A stretch of DNA of 64,000 bases, taken from the NCBI RefSeq assembly GCF_001570585.1, contig NZ_BBXF01000005.1, forward strand, positions 868,001-932,000. The letters run 5' to 3'. This stretch comes from Herbidospora daliensis (lineage in GTDB: Bacteria; Actinomycetota; Actinomycetes; Streptosporangiales; Streptosporangiaceae). The notes beneath the pieces were generated by a model. That model was not told where the DNA came from, searched no databases, and saw only the letters and a list, made by a program, of their open reading frames with translations. Positions 24,858-34,577 of this stretch are shown piece by piece; within the stretch, counting starts at the first letter, position 1, and every line of letters starts with the position of its first letter. A program made the position numbers and the translations under genes.

Positions 24858-26375
24858 TCACGAGTCGCCCGTCAGGGCGGCGACCAGTTCGGCCGCCGTG
24901 CGGCAGCGGTCGAGGAGGTCGCCCACGTGGGCCTTGGTGCCACGCAGCGGCTCGAGGGTCGGGACCCGCTGCAGGGACTCGCGGCCCGGGATGTCGAATA
25001 TCACCGAATCCCACGACGCCGCGGCCACCGACTCGCTGTACTGCCGCAGACAGCGGCCCCGGAAGTAGGCCCGGGTGTCGTTGGGCGGCGTTTCGATAGC
25101 ACGCTCCACGTCGTCTTCCGTAACCAGGCGCTGCATGCGGCCCCGTTCGACGAGGCGGTTGTAGAGCCCGCGCTCGGGGCGGATGTCGGCGTACTGGAGG
25201 TCGACGAGCTGGAGCCGGGGGTGGGACCAGGGAAGCTTGTCGCGGGTGCGGTAGCCCTCGAGGAGTTCGAGCTTGGCCACCCAGTCGAGCTCCCGCGAGA
25301 GCTGCATCGGGTCTTCGGCGAGCCGGGTCAGCACCGACTCCCACCGGTTGAGCACGTCTTTGGTCATCTCGTCGGCGTTGGAGCCGTAGCGGTCCTCGAC
25401 GTACTTGCGGGCCTGCTCCAGGTATTCCATCTGCAGCTGGACGGCCGTCATCTTGCGGCCCGACCGCAGCGTCACGATGTGCTTGCACGACGGGTCGTGG
25501 GAGATGGCGCGCAGCGCGGCGACCGGCGACTCGACCGACAGGTCGACCGTCAGGAAGCCGTCTTCGATCATGGCCAGGACGAGCGAGGTGGTGCCGAGCT
25601 TCAGGTAGGTCGAGATCTCGGACATGTTCGCGTCGCCGATGATCACGTGGAGCCGGCGGTACTTCTCCGGGTCGGCGTGGGGCTCGTCGCGGGTGTTGAT
25701 GATCGGGCGCTTGAGGGTCGTCTCGAGGCCGACCTCGACCTCGAAGAAGTCGGCCCGCTGCGAGATCTGGTAGCCGTCGCCGCGCGAGTCCTGCCCGATG
25801 CCGACCTTGCCCGCCCCCGCGAAGACCTGGCGGGAGACGAAGAACGGGGTCAGGTGGCGCACGATGTCGGCGAACGGGGTCGCCCGGCGCATCAGGTAGT
25901 TCTCGTGGCAGCCGTAGCTGGCGCCCTTGGAGTCGGTGTTGTTCTTGTAGAGCTGGATGGGCGCGTTGCCCGGCATGCCCGAGGCGCGGACCGCCGCGTC
26001 GTGCATGACCCGCTCGCCCGCCTTGTCCCAGATGACCGCGGCCCGGGGGTTGGTGCACTCGGGCGTGGAGTATTCGGGGTGGGCGTGGTCGACGTAGAGC
26101 CGGGCGCCGTTGGTGAGGATGACGTTGGCGAGGCCCAGGTCTTCGTCGGTGAGCTGACTGGAGTCGGCCGCCTCACGGGCGAGGTCGAAACCCCGGGCGT
26201 CGCGGAGCGGGTTCTCCTCCTCGAAGTCCCACCGGGCGCGGCGGGCGCGCGCGGCCGAGGCCGCCAGGTATGCGTTGACGACCTGCGAGGAGGTCACCAT
26301 CGCATTCGCACCTGGTTGACCGGGCACGGAAATTCCGTACTCGGTCTCGATGCCCATCACCCGCCGGACTGTCAT
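24858..26375 (-). CDS. dop: depupylase/deamidase Dop
   Basis: A 505-residue PafA homologue that removes Pup from substrates and, in species whose Pup ends in Gln, deamidates Pup. It begins [14 protein letters not shown]. The catalytic aspartate is D96 in [15 protein letters not shown]. The Dop-specific loop spans about 42-75 ([18 protein letters not shown]). [18 protein letters not shown] and [13 protein letters not shown] match the ligase fold. ATG at 26375 is preferred over a GTG at 26381. It is not followed by pup as I would expect; a terminator and the cob cluster intervene. The acyltransferase gene ends 69 bp upstream. Confidence 0.97.
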   Translation of the reverse strand: MTVRRVMGIETEYGISVPGQPGANAMVTSSQVVNAYLAASAARARRARWDFEEENPLRDARGFDLAREAADSSQLTDEDLGLANVILTNGARLYVDHAHPEYSTPECTNPRAAVIWDKAGERVMHDAAVRASGMPGNAPIQLYKNNTDSKGASYGCHENYLMRRATPFADIVRHLTPFFVSRQVFAGAGKVGIGQDSRGDGYQISQRADFFEVEVGLETTLKRPIINTRDEPHADPEKYRRLHVIIGDANMSEISTYLKLGTTSLVLAMIEDGFLTVDLSVESPVAALRAISHDPSCKHIVTLRSGRKMTAVQLQMEYLEQARKYVEDRYGSNADEMTKDVLNRWESVLTRLAEDPMQLSRELDWVAKLELLEGYRTRDKLPWSHPRLQLVDLQYADIRPERGLYNRLVERGRMQRLVTEDDVERAIETPPNDTRAYFRGRCLRQYSESVAAASWDSVIFDIPGRESLQRVPTLEPLRGTKAHVGDLLDRCRTAAELVAALTGDS

Positions 26376-26450
26376 GCGCACCCCATGGCCTGTCGTTCCG
26401 CCGTTTATATCCCGAGCCTAGCCCCTTCACTATGCCCGGCCACCAGACAG

Positions 26451-28274
26451 TTACGGCACCGATGCCTGGCGTTGTTCCACTGGGCTCCTGCCCATCAGAC
26501 GGCGCAGCAACCGCTGACCTGGGCGATCAACAAGCCGGTATACAGCATACGACAGAAGAATCGATGCCAGCATCGTGCCTCCGGCGAGCACCCACGGATT
26601 TATAGATTCCCGGAATTCCGGGATAAGTACCGCCGAGACGTTCTGATGTACCAGGTAGAGGGGGTAGGTGAGCGCGCCGACCGTCGTCAGCGCCCGCCAC
26701 CGCACCCATCGCAGCCACCCGAGGGCGACGGCCGCCATGAGCACGTAGATGACCGTGATCCAGGCGATGACGGCCGGCGGCGGCGCCGGGAAGTTCTTGA
26801 TCCCCACGAGGTCGATGCGGCTCTGCATGCGCTCCAGGGCCGCGTACAGGGAGCAGGCGTAGCCGACCAGAACGAACCCCCACCGGGTGACGGTGGAGCC
26901 TTCCCGGTAGATCAGGTAGAACGCCATGCCGGCGATGAAGTAGGGCGCCTGCCGGGGCATCACGATCTCGGTGACCAGGTCGTGCTGCAGCCACTCGGCG
27001 AAGATCGCGGCGGCCAGCCACACCCACATGAACCCCAGGGCCCGCCGCAGGTTGACGCCCATGATCACCACGATGGAGATCAGGAAGTAGAACTTCAGCT
27101 CCACCCAGAGGGACCAGAACACTCCCCCGGCCGGGATGACCCCGAACGCCTCCTGCAGCATCGTGAGGTTGATCGCGTAGCCGACGGTGTCGAGGTTGGG
27201 TTTGAAGTACTCGACGCTCGTGTACGTGTAGAGCACGTACAGGGCGATCACGGTGAACCAGTAGGCGGGGAAGAGCCGCGCGAACCGTGAAACGGCGAAC
27301 CTGCGCAGGCTGTGCCCCCACGCGCTCATCAGGATGACGAACCCGCTGATGAGGAAGAACAGCTCGACGCCGAGGATGCCGAGCGTGGCGAAGTACTTGA
27401 CCGGCTCGAACAGCACGACCGGCGAGGCGTCCCACAGCGACCGCGAGGCCGCCATGTAGTGGAACGCCATGACCGCGAACGCGGCCAGGAACCGCAGCAG
27501 GTCGAGCTCCACCAGCCGCGGCTGCCGCACGGGCGGCGCGAGCCCCGTCCGCGGCTCGGCCGCGGACACGACGGGCGGCGCCCCGCCGCGGCCACGCCGG
27601 CCACCACCCCGCCCGGCCGGCGCCTCCCGTTCCACCGTGGACGTGTCGGCCCCTAACCCCAGCCACTGCCCAGTCACCGGCGCCTCCGCTCCCCCATCCC
27701 ACGTGCCAGGCCCGGACCGCGCCGCGCGCGGATCCGCCGGAGACGCGGCAGAGCCGTCAGGCCACCCCGCCCCCTGGCGACCCGTATCAGCCCCGGCGGG
27801 CCACACGCGAGCATCACCGGAACCGGCCGCAGATCCGCTCGGCCAAACGACGCCCAGCGTCGAATGAGCCGCCTCCATCCCGGGAGAACCTGGACCGGGA
27901 GGCCAGGACTGGCCCTGAGTCAGCTGAGGCGCACCTGTCCCCGTAGAGCCGGTCGGCCAGGCCGAGCCTTGCGTCGGCTCGGGTGCGAGTGACCCCGCAG
28001 GCCCGGCTCCCGGACCCGTCGGCCAGGCGAGACCGTCCGTCGGCGGAGGCCCGCCCTCAGGCTCGTTCGGCCAGGCCGTCTCCTGTGCGTGCGGAGCGGG
28101 CTGGGAAGCGGCGCGTCCGTCCAAGAAAGGCGTGTCGGCAGGGGCCGTGGCGGGGGGTTCGGGCGCGTGGGGCCAGACGCGGGCGTCGCCCGGTTGGGGG
28201 GTGCCCGGCCACGCGCCGCCGGGTCCTGGGTCGGGTCGTCGGGGCCGGTCCCCGTTCCACGCCCCGCGCGTCAC
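26451..28274 (-). CDS. membrane acyltransferase (OafA type) with long Trp-Pro repeat N terminus
   Basis: A 607-residue protein. Residues 1-235 are low-complexity, rich in Gly, Pro and Ala, with nine evenly scattered Trp-Pro dipeptides (AWPG, VWPH, AWPN, AWPT twice, SWPP, VWPS, VWPA, GWPD). Residues 250-600 form an acyltransferase-3 domain of about ten membrane helices with ELDLLRFLAAFAVMAFHY (catalytic-type histidine), ELFFLISGFVI and LTYPLYLVHQNV. It probably acylates a cell-envelope glycan. The GTG start has no clear binding site, so the N terminus could be shorter. It lies between arc and dop, which is not where I expect such a gene. Confidence 0.8.
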   Translation of the reverse strand: MTRGAWNGDRPRRPDPGPGGAWPGTPQPGDARVWPHAPEPPATAPADTPFLDGRAASQPAPHAQETAWPNEPEGGPPPTDGLAWPTGPGAGPAGSLAPEPTQGSAWPTGSTGTGAPQLTQGQSWPPGPGSPGMEAAHSTLGVVWPSGSAAGSGDARVWPAGADTGRQGAGWPDGSAASPADPRAARSGPGTWDGGAEAPVTGQWLGLGADTSTVEREAPAGRGGGRRGRGGAPPVVSAAEPRTGLAPPVRQPRLVELDLLRFLAAFAVMAFHYMAASRSLWDASPVVLFEPVKYFATLGILGVELFFLISGFVILMSAWGHSLRRFAVSRFARLFPAYWFTVIALYVLYTYTSVEYFKPNLDTVGYAINLTMLQEAFGVIPAGGVFWSLWVELKFYFLISIVVIMGVNLRRALGFMWVWLAAAIFAEWLQHDLVTEIVMPRQAPYFIAGMAFYLIYREGSTVTRWGFVLVGYACSLYAALERMQSRIDLVGIKNFPAPPPAVIAWITVIYVLMAAVALGWLRWVRWRALTTVGALTYPLYLVHQNVSAVLIPEFRESINPWVLAGGTMLASILLSYAVYRLVDRPGQRLLRRLMGRSPVEQRQASVP

Positions 28275-28360
28275 TTCAGTCCGCCACGTTTATTTCCGCA
28301 CCAATACCGCACAACCGGCAACGCTACAACGTCCCGGCGACAATCAAGGCGTCACAAACG

Positions 28361-28402
28361 AAAAACGGCACGTCTCCCGTATCGGGAGAACGTGCCGTTT
28401 TC
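28361..28402 (-). terminator. intrinsic terminator after arc
   Basis: A long hairpin: AAAACGGCACGT at the left pairs with ACGTGCCGTTTT at the right, with an inner CTCCCG/CGGGAG stem and TAT loop. The outer A/T runs give a T tract on the minus-strand transcript. It begins eight bases past the arc stop. Confidence 0.93.
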
Positions 28403-28409
28403 GCGATTC

Positions 28410-30173
28410 CTACAGGTACTGCCCCGTGTTGGCGACCGTGTCTATCGACCGGCCGGCCTCGGTGCCCTGCTTGCCCTGCACGAGGGTGCGGATGTAGACG
28501 ATCCGCTCGCCCTTCTTGCCGGAGATGCGGGCCCAGTCGTCGGGGTTGGTGGTGTTGGGGAGGTCTTCGTTCTCCCGGAACTCGTCGACGCAGGCGGCCA
28601 TCAGGTGCTGGATGCGCAGGCCCTTCTGGCCCGTCTCCAGGAACTGCTTGATCGCCATCTTCTTGCCCCGGTCGACGATGTTCTGGATCATCGCGCCGGA
28701 GTTGAAGTCCTTGAAGTAGAGGACTTCCTTGTCACCGTTGGCGTAGGTCACCTCGAGGAAGCGGTTCTCCTCGATCTCGTTGTACATGCGCTCGACGACC
28801 CGCTGGATCATCTCGGCGATCGTGGACTCACGGCTGCTGCCGTGCTCCGCGAGGTCGTCGGGGTGGAGCGGGAGGTCGGAGATCAGGTACTTGGAGAAGA
28901 TGTCCTTCGCCGCCTCGGCGTCGGGCCGCTCGATCTTGATCTTCACGTCGAGGCGGCCGGGCCGCAGGATCGCCGGGTCGATCATGTCTTCGCGGTTGGA
29001 GGCGCCGATGACGATGACGTTCTCCAGGCCCTCGACGCCGTCGATCTCCGACAGCAGCTGAGGGACGATGGTGTTCTCGACGTCGGACGACACACCCGAG
29101 CCACGCGTGCGGAAGATCGAGTCCATCTCGTCGAAGAACACGATCACCGGGGTGCCCTCGGACGCCTTCTCGCGCGCCCGCTGGAAGACCAGGCGGATGT
29201 GCCGCTCGGTCTCGCCGACGTACTTGTTCAGGAGCTCCGGGCCCTTGATGTTGAGGAAGAAGCTCTTGCCCGACTGGCCGGTCTTCTCCGCGACCTGCTT
29301 GGCCAGGGAGTTGGCGACCGCCTTGGCGATGAGCGTCTTCCCGCAACCGGGAGGGCCGTAGAGCAGCACGCCCTTGGGCGGGCGGAGCTTGTGCTCCCGG
29401 AACAGGTCGGCGTGCAGGTAGGGAAGCTCGATGGCGTCCCTGATCTGCTCGATCTGGCCGCGCAGGCCGCCGATCTCGTCGTAAGAGATGTCGGGCACCT
29501 CTTCGAGGACGAGCTCCTCGACCTCCGACTTGGGAATACGTTCGTAGACATAACCCGAACGCGGTTCTAGCAGGAGTGAGTCGCCCGACCGGATCGGCTG
29601 CTGCAGCAGCGACTCGGCGAGCTTCACGACGCGCTCTTCGTCGGCGTGCGATATCACGAGCGCGCGCTGCCCGTCTTCGAGCAGCTCCTTCAACATCACG
29701 ATCTCGCCCACGTCTTCGAAGCCCAGGGCTTCGACCACGTTCAGCGCCTCGTTGAGCATGACCTCCTGGCCGCGCTTCAACGACTCGACGTCGACGGCGG
29801 GGCTGACGTTCACCCGGAGCTTGCGCCCGCCGGTGAACACCTCGATCGTGCCGTCTTCTCTGGCCTCGAGGAAGACGCCGAAACCGGATGGCGGTTGCGC
29901 CAGCCGGTCGACCTCCTCCTTGAGGGCGACGATCTGGTCCCTGGCCTCCTTGAGGGTGGCCACGAGCCGTTCGTTCTGGCCTGTGAGGGCGACCACCTGA
30001 GCTTGAACGTCGTGGAGACGCTCCTCCAGCACCCGCGCCTGGCGGGGGGATTCCGCCAGCTTGCGGCGCAACGCGGTGATCTCCTCCTGAAGGAAGGAGA
30101 CCTGTGTTGTGAGGTCGGCGACCTCCCGTTCGCGCTGCGCGGCCCGAGCCTCTGCGTCATCGCGAGCTGCCAC
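28410..30173 (-). CDS. arc: proteasome-activating AAA+ ATPase ARC/Mpa
   Basis: A 587-residue ring ATPase that recognises Pup, unfolds the tagged protein and feeds the 20S core. Order: N-terminal coiled coil (about 5-75) that binds Pup, two OB-fold domains (about 80-230), and an AAA+ module with Walker A GPPGCGKT and Walker [11 protein letters not shown]. The C terminus ends GQYL, the tail that docks into PrcA pockets. The GTG at 30173 has a near-perfect AAGGAGGTGA just upstream. It is followed at once by a strong terminator, so it is not co-transcribed with dop here. Confidence 0.97.
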   Translation of the reverse strand: MAARDDAEARAAQREREVADLTTQVSFLQEEITALRRKLAESPRQARVLEERLHDVQAQVVALTGQNERLVATLKEARDQIVALKEEVDRLAQPPSGFGVFLEAREDGTIEVFTGGRKLRVNVSPAVDVESLKRGQEVMLNEALNVVEALGFEDVGEIVMLKELLEDGQRALVISHADEERVVKLAESLLQQPIRSGDSLLLEPRSGYVYERIPKSEVEELVLEEVPDISYDEIGGLRGQIEQIRDAIELPYLHADLFREHKLRPPKGVLLYGPPGCGKTLIAKAVANSLAKQVAEKTGQSGKSFFLNIKGPELLNKYVGETERHIRLVFQRAREKASEGTPVIVFFDEMDSIFRTRGSGVSSDVENTIVPQLLSEIDGVEGLENVIVIGASNREDMIDPAILRPGRLDVKIKIERPDAEAAKDIFSKYLISDLPLHPDDLAEHGSSRESTIAEMIQRVVERMYNEIEENRFLEVTYANGDKEVLYFKDFNSGAMIQNIVDRGKKMAIKQFLETGQKGLRIQHLMAACVDEFRENEDLPNTTNPDDWARISGKKGERIVYIRTLVQGKQGTEAGRSIDTVANTGQYL

Positions 30174-30262
30174 GCCCCGTCACCTCCTTCCCAGTAGAGG
30201 AAAGACTACTCAAGTCCCTACCAATCTGACGGCCTTGAAAAACGTAGCCCACTGGTGTTCGT

Positions 30263-30289
30263 CTAGTTACGTGGAGTGTTTGCTAGTTA
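30263..30289. promoter_or_regulatory. direct repeat CTAGTTA x2 upstream of arc
   Basis: CTAGTTA occurs at 30263-30269 and 30283-30289, exactly 20 bp apart, about two helical turns. It lies 90-115 bp upstream of the arc GTG in an unusually AT-rich stretch. An inverted repeat GGAACA-N7-TGTTCC lies at 30325-30343. Candidate activator or repressor sites for arc; no known regulator is assigned. Confidence 0.4.
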
Positions 30290-30380
30290 GTGCCATTTCG
30301 GTGGGTTTATCTGCGTGAGCACATGGAACACGGTGTTTGTTCCCGGTGTCACCGTTGTTTGCCGGTTTGCCGCTAAATCG

Positions 30381-31244
30381 TCACTGGTCTTCCGTACCCT
30401 CCCCATACGCCCCCTTTGCCGGGCGGCGGCGCCTGGGCGGCGGCGTGACGCCGTCCGCCATGCGGCGGGCGGTGACGAGGAAGCCGGTGTGCCCGACCAT
30501 GCGGTGGTCGGGACGGACGGCGAGACCTTCGACATGCCAGTCGCGAATGAGGGTCTCCCACGCGTGGGGCTCCGTGAAACTCCCGTGATCGCGAAGTGTC
30601 TCGACGGTCCTTGACATCTGGGTCGTGGTGGCCACGTAGCAGCAGATCACGCCGCCGGGGGTGAGGGCCTTGCTCGCGGCGTCGACGCACTCCCACGGGG
30701 CGAGCATGTCGAGGATGATCCGGTCGACGTCGGTCTCGTCGAGGGATTCGTTGAAGTCACCGACCACCAGGCGCCACTGCTTGAGGTCGCCGCCGAAGAA
30801 CTTGGTCACGTTCTTGGTGGCGACCTCGGCGAAGTCGGCGCGCCGTTCGTAGGACGTCAGCGAGCCCTCCGTGCCGATGGCGCGCAGCAGGAAGCACGAC
30901 AGCGCGCCCGAGCCGACGCCGGCCTCCACGACCTTGGCGCCGGGGAAGATGTCGGCCATGGCGACGATCTGCGCCGAGTCCTTCGGGTAGATCACCGCCG
31001 CGCCGCGCGGCATCGACAGCGTGTAGTCGGACAGCAGGTGGCGGAACGCCAGGTAGTTGATGCCGCCCGACGAGCGCACGACGGACCCCTCAGGCTGCCC
31101 GATCAGGTCGGCGTGGGCGATCATGCCCTTGTGGGTGTGGAAGACACCGTCCTCCTTGAGCGTCACGGTGTGGCGCTTGTTCTTCGGATCGGTGAGCTGG
31201 ACCTGATCTCCGGCCTGGAACGGGCCGTGCCTGCGAAAACCCAT
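30381..31244 (-). CDS. trmI: tRNA (adenine-58-N1)-methyltransferase TrmI
   Basis: A 287-residue SAM-dependent methyltransferase that makes m1A58 in the T loop of tRNA. An N-terminal beta domain (GPFQAGDQVQLTDPKNKRHT) precedes a Rossmann domain with VVEAGVGSGALSCFLLRAIG, SYERRADFAEVA and DRIILDMLAPWECV. ATG at 31244 begins MGFRRHGPFQAGD as in relatives; the frame continues upstream without support. A basic Pro/Arg-rich tail ends the protein. It lies just upstream of arc, its usual actinobacterial neighbour. Confidence 0.93.
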   Translation of the reverse strand: MGFRRHGPFQAGDQVQLTDPKNKRHTVTLKEDGVFHTHKGMIAHADLIGQPEGSVVRSSGGINYLAFRHLLSDYTLSMPRGAAVIYPKDSAQIVAMADIFPGAKVVEAGVGSGALSCFLLRAIGTEGSLTSYERRADFAEVATKNVTKFFGGDLKQWRLVVGDFNESLDETDVDRIILDMLAPWECVDAASKALTPGGVICCYVATTTQMSRTVETLRDHGSFTEPHAWETLIRDWHVEGLAVRPDHRMVGHTGFLVTARRMADGVTPPPRRRRPAKGAYGEGTEDQ

Positions 31245-31305
31245 GGCGGCAAGGCTAATGGCAAAACGTTTGTCCCCCGACTCGGACGACTGATAGCAAG
31301 AGGCC

Positions 31306-32403
31306 ATGTACCCCCGCGAAACAATCTCATCCGGACCGATCATCCTCCGCCCGGCTGTCGAGGCCGACATCCCCGCCGTCGCGCGCGCCTGTGCCGACCC
31401 GCTGACCCAGCGCTTCATCCCGGCCCTGCCCGATCCGTATACGGAGGACGACGCCCGGTACTGGCTGATGGAGATCTGCGAGGAACGGTGGAGGACGGGC
31501 GGGGCCGAGTTCATCATCGCCGACGCCGCCACCGGCGAGCTGGACGGGGTGATGGGGCTGCACCTGCCCGACCGGTTCGGCAACGTCGAGGCGGGCTATT
31601 GGGTGGCCCCGTGGGCCCGCCGCAAGGGAGTCGCCTCCGCCGCCCTGCGGGCCGTCGCCGAGTGGGCCTTCGAGCAGGGGGTGCCCCGGGTCCACCTGGT
31701 CGCCGAGATGGAGAACGTGGCCTCGCAGAAGGTCGCGCTGGCGGCCGGGTTCCGCCACGAAGGGCTGCAGCGCGGCGGCGGGCCGATCCGCGGCGGCGGC
31801 CGGGCCGACATGGCCCTGTTCGGCCGGCTGCCCGGCGACTCCGGGGAGCCGATCGGGGCGTTCCTGCCGTTCCTGCCCGAGGGCGGGCTGACCGACGGCG
31901 TCGTCGCGATCACCATGCTGACGGCCGGCGACGCACCGGCCTACCAGGCGCTGGCCTCGATGCCCGACGTGGTGCGCTACCGCGTGCCGCCGGAGGCGCC
32001 GCCGTTCGCCGAGACGCTCTACCGCTGCGCCGGGGCCGGCTATCGCTGGCTGATCGGCGTCCAGGCCGAGATGGCCATCCGCGACGCCGCGACCGGCGCG
32101 TTCGCCGGGGACATCCAGTTGTCGCATCTGACCCCGCCCATGCGGGAGGCCATGGTCGGCTACAGCCTGCACCCCGACTTCCGGGGCCGCGGCCTGGTCA
32201 CCCGCGCGGTGAACCTGCTGGCCGACTGGGCGTTCGCGCAGGCCGGCCTGCGGCGGCTGATCTCCGGCACCAACCCGGAGAACCTGGCCTCGCAGGCCGT
32301 GCTGGAGCGGGCCGGGTTCACCCGGCTCGGGACCCAGAAGGAGTATCTGCCGGGTCCCGACGGGACGTGGACCGACAACGTCGAATGGCTCAGGCTCCGC
32401 TGA
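31306..32403 (+). CDS. tandem double GNAT N-acetyltransferase
   Basis: A 365-residue protein made of two GNAT domains (about 10-175 and 190-365). Each has its own acetyl-CoA loop: VAPWARRKGVASAALRAVAEW in the first and LHPDFRGRGLVTRAVNLLADW in the second. The second half ends with NPENLASQAVLERAGF, RimJ/RimL style. The acceptor substrate is unknown. It is divergent from trmI (61 bp apart), and its last 14 bp overlap the end of the aminotransferase gene on the other strand. Confidence 0.88.
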   Translation: MYPRETISSGPIILRPAVEADIPAVARACADPLTQRFIPALPDPYTEDDARYWLMEICEERWRTGGAEFIIADAATGELDGVMGLHLPDRFGNVEAGYWVAPWARRKGVASAALRAVAEWAFEQGVPRVHLVAEMENVASQKVALAAGFRHEGLQRGGGPIRGGGRADMALFGRLPGDSGEPIGAFLPFLPEGGLTDGVVAITMLTAGDAPAYQALASMPDVVRYRVPPEAPPFAETLYRCAGAGYRWLIGVQAEMAIRDAATGAFAGDIQLSHLTPPMREAMVGYSLHPDFRGRGLVTRAVNLLADWAFAQAGLRRLISGTNPENLASQAVLERAGFTRLGTQKEYLPGPDGTWTDNVEWLRLR

Positions 32404-33613
32404 ACCTCCTGGCGGTCGTGGCGAACGCCGCGTCGGTGCCCTCCAGGGCGCGGTCGATCTCGGCGTCGGTGTGGGCGGTCGACAGGAACCAGTTGTGCCA
32501 GGGGTGCAGGTAGACCCCCTCGGCCAGGCAGGCGGCCGCCCAGAAGACCCCCCGCTCCAAAGTGGCGTCGCCGTCGAACGAGAGCCACGGGATCTGCACC
32601 GGGCCCGTCTGGTTGATCGTGAAGCCGTGGCTCTTGGCCTGCTCATACAGTCCGGTACGCAGCCTCGCCCCCGCGCGTTCGATCAGGGCCGGCCCGTCGG
32701 ACTCCCGGAGGATCTCGATCGTGGCTTTCGCGGCGCCCATGGCGGCCGAGGAGAACCAGAACGAGCCGGTCGAGTAGAGGGTCTGGGCGGCGTTCTTGAG
32801 CGCGTCGGCGCCGGTGACGGCCGCGACGGCGTGGCCGTTGCCCATGGCCTTGGACCAGGCCGAGAGGTCGGGACGTACACCGAAGGGCTCCCAGGTGCCC
32901 CTCAGGTCGAGCCGGAAGCCGGCGCGGACCTCGTCGATCACCAGGGCCGCGCCGAGGCGGTTGGCCAGCGCCCTCACCCCGCGGGCGAAGTCCTCCTCGG
33001 CGAGCGCCTGGTCTTCGAAGGAGTCGTGCTTGAACGGGGTCACCAGGATGGCCGCGACGTCGTCGCCGGCCTCGGCGGCGGCCCGCTCGGCGTCGGCGAG
33101 GTCGTTGTAGGCGAACTCGACGGTGTCGGCGCGCTGGTTGGGCGTGACGCCCGAGAGGCCGGGCGTGCACCACGGGTCGGCGCCGTGGTAGGCCCCGTGG
33201 GCGACCAGGACCTTCGTGCGGCCGGTGGCGGCGCGGGCGACCATCAGCGCCTGGGTGGTGGCGTCGGTGCCGTTCTTGGAGAACATGGCCCACTCGGCGG
33301 CCGGGATGAGGTCGACGAGCAGCTCGGCGAGCTCGACCATGATCGGGCCGGGCCCGTTGAGGCAGTCGCCCTGGGCCTGGAGCCGGGCGGCGGCCTCCTC
33401 CACGCGGGGGTTGCGGTGCCCGACGATCATGGGACCCCAGGAGCACATCAGGTCGACGTACTCCCGCCCGTCGGCGTCCCACTGGCGGGCGCCCTCGCCC
33501 CTGACGAAGAACTGGGGGTAGGTGTCGCCGTGGAGGGCGGCGTTGAGGTGGCCGTACATGCCACCGGGGATGACCTTGGCGGCGCGGGCGCGCAGATCGG
33601 CGTCCAGGGACAT
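32390..33613 (-). CDS. class III PLP-dependent aminotransferase (glutamate-1-semialdehyde mutase-like)
   Basis: A 407-residue fold-type I enzyme. VIPGGMYGHLNAALHGD at the N terminus, NGTDATTQALMVARAATGRTKVL, the PLP-binding aspartate in LVIDEVRAGFR and the Schiff-base lysine in LSAWSKAMGNGHAVAA place it near glutamate-1-semialdehyde aminomutases. The window shows no heme partner genes, so a catabolic or secondary role is more likely than heme synthesis. It follows the PfkB kinase gene by 16 bp in one operon, which suggests a shared pathway on an amino or sugar substrate. The substrate is not predictable. Confidence 0.88.
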   Translation of the reverse strand: MSLDADLRARAAKVIPGGMYGHLNAALHGDTYPQFFVRGEGARQWDADGREYVDLMCSWGPMIVGHRNPRVEEAAARLQAQGDCLNGPGPIMVELAELLVDLIPAAEWAMFSKNGTDATTQALMVARAATGRTKVLVAHGAYHGADPWCTPGLSGVTPNQRADTVEFAYNDLADAERAAAEAGDDVAAILVTPFKHDSFEDQALAEEDFARGVRALANRLGAALVIDEVRAGFRLDLRGTWEPFGVRPDLSAWSKAMGNGHAVAAVTGADALKNAAQTLYSTGSFWFSSAAMGAAKATIEILRESDGPALIERAGARLRTGLYEQAKSHGFTINQTGPVQIPWLSFDGDATLERGVFWAAACLAEGVYLHPWHNWFLSTAHTDAEIDRALEGTDAAFATTARRFSGA

Positions 33614-33629
33614 GGGGGAAGTCTTCCTC

Positions 33630-34538
33630 TCAGGACAGCAGGGCGGCGGCGCCGTCCAGGTTCGCGTCGGAGCCGAGGCCGCCGGCCACGCGGGCGGCGA
33701 CGGCGGTGCCCAGCCGGGCCGCTTCGATGACGGGACGCCCGGCGAGCAGCCCGGCGGCGAAGCCGGCGCAGTAGGCGTCGCCGCACCCGGTGGTGTCGAC
33801 CACCTGGACGTCTTCCGCGGGCACCCGGGTCAGCCCGCCGGACGTGGCGACCAGGCTGCCCTCGGCGCCGAGGGTGATGACGACGGTCTTCGGGCCCTCG
33901 GCGAGGAGGGCCTTGGCGGCCTCCTCGGCCGTCGAGGCGCCGGTCATCATGAGGGCCTGCTCCTCGTTGGGCAGGAAGTGGTCGACGTGGGGCAGGAAGG
34001 TCTTGGCCGCCGGCATCAGGTCGGGCATGTTCGACAGCAGGTCGAGGGTGACCTGGGTGCCCCGGCCGCGCACCTCGTCGAGCAGGGCGTGGAAGGCGGG
34101 GTCGTGCAGGCCCCAGGTGGCGTCCATGCCGCCGAGGTGGAGGACCTTCGCGCCCCTGATCACCTCCGCGTCGACGTCGGCCGTCGAGAGGCCCAGGTTG
34201 GCGCCCGGCACGTGGAAGGAGGGCCGCCCGCCGTCGGGCCTGATCGGCAGGATCGAGGCGGCGGTCTGCTCCCCCGGCTTGCGCGTCACCTTGGAGACGT
34301 CGACGCCGTGCCGGTCCATGACCATGAGCAGGAAGTCGCCGAGTTCGTCGTCGCCGACGGCCCCGAGCGAGGTGACGGGCAGGCCCAGCCGGGCCAGCAC
34401 GACCGCCGTCCCGGCGGCGGCTCCGGCGGCGGTGATGCGCACCTGCTCGACCAGATGGGTGTCCTGGCCGGCCGGGATCGACTCGACGGGCCGGGCGAGC
34501 ACGTCCACGATGTGGACGCCGAGCGTGACTACCGACAT
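33630..34538 (-). CDS. PfkB-family carbohydrate kinase
   Basis: A 302-residue ribokinase-like sugar kinase. Markers: an N-terminal glycine-rich region with AAGAAAGTAVVLARLG, LGAVGDDELGDF, and the C-terminal signature DTTGCGDAYCAGFAAGLL with the catalytic aspartate. ATG at 34538; TATCAT lies seven bases upstream, suggesting a leaderless message. It is divergent from tetR across 39 bp and followed by the aminotransferase. The substrate is probably a sugar or nucleoside; not determinable from sequence. Confidence 0.9.
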   Translation of the reverse strand: MSVVTLGVHIVDVLARPVESIPAGQDTHLVEQVRITAAGAAAGTAVVLARLGLPVTSLGAVGDDELGDFLLMVMDRHGVDVSKVTRKPGEQTAASILPIRPDGGRPSFHVPGANLGLSTADVDAEVIRGAKVLHLGGMDATWGLHDPAFHALLDEVRGRGTQVTLDLLSNMPDLMPAAKTFLPHVDHFLPNEEQALMMTGASTAEEAAKALLAEGPKTVVITLGAEGSLVATSGGLTRVPAEDVQVVDTTGCGDAYCAGFAAGLLAGRPVIEAARLGTAVAARVAGGLGSDANLDGAAALLS

Positions 34539-34545
34539 GGCCTGG

Positions 34546-34571
34546 ATGATAGACGGGCGCCCGACTAAAAT
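34546..34571. promoter_or_regulatory. divergent pfkB/tetR promoters overlapping an 18-bp operator
   Basis: An inverted repeat TAGACGGGC-GCCCGACTA (34550-34567, eight of nine positions matching) is flanked by the minus -10 TATCAT (34551-34546, seven bases before the pfkB ATG) and the plus -10 TAAAAT (34566-34571, six bases before the tetR ATG). A protein bound to the repeat would cover both -10 elements. The adjacent TetR protein is the obvious candidate. Confidence 0.7.
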
Positions 34572-34577
34572 GTCAAC

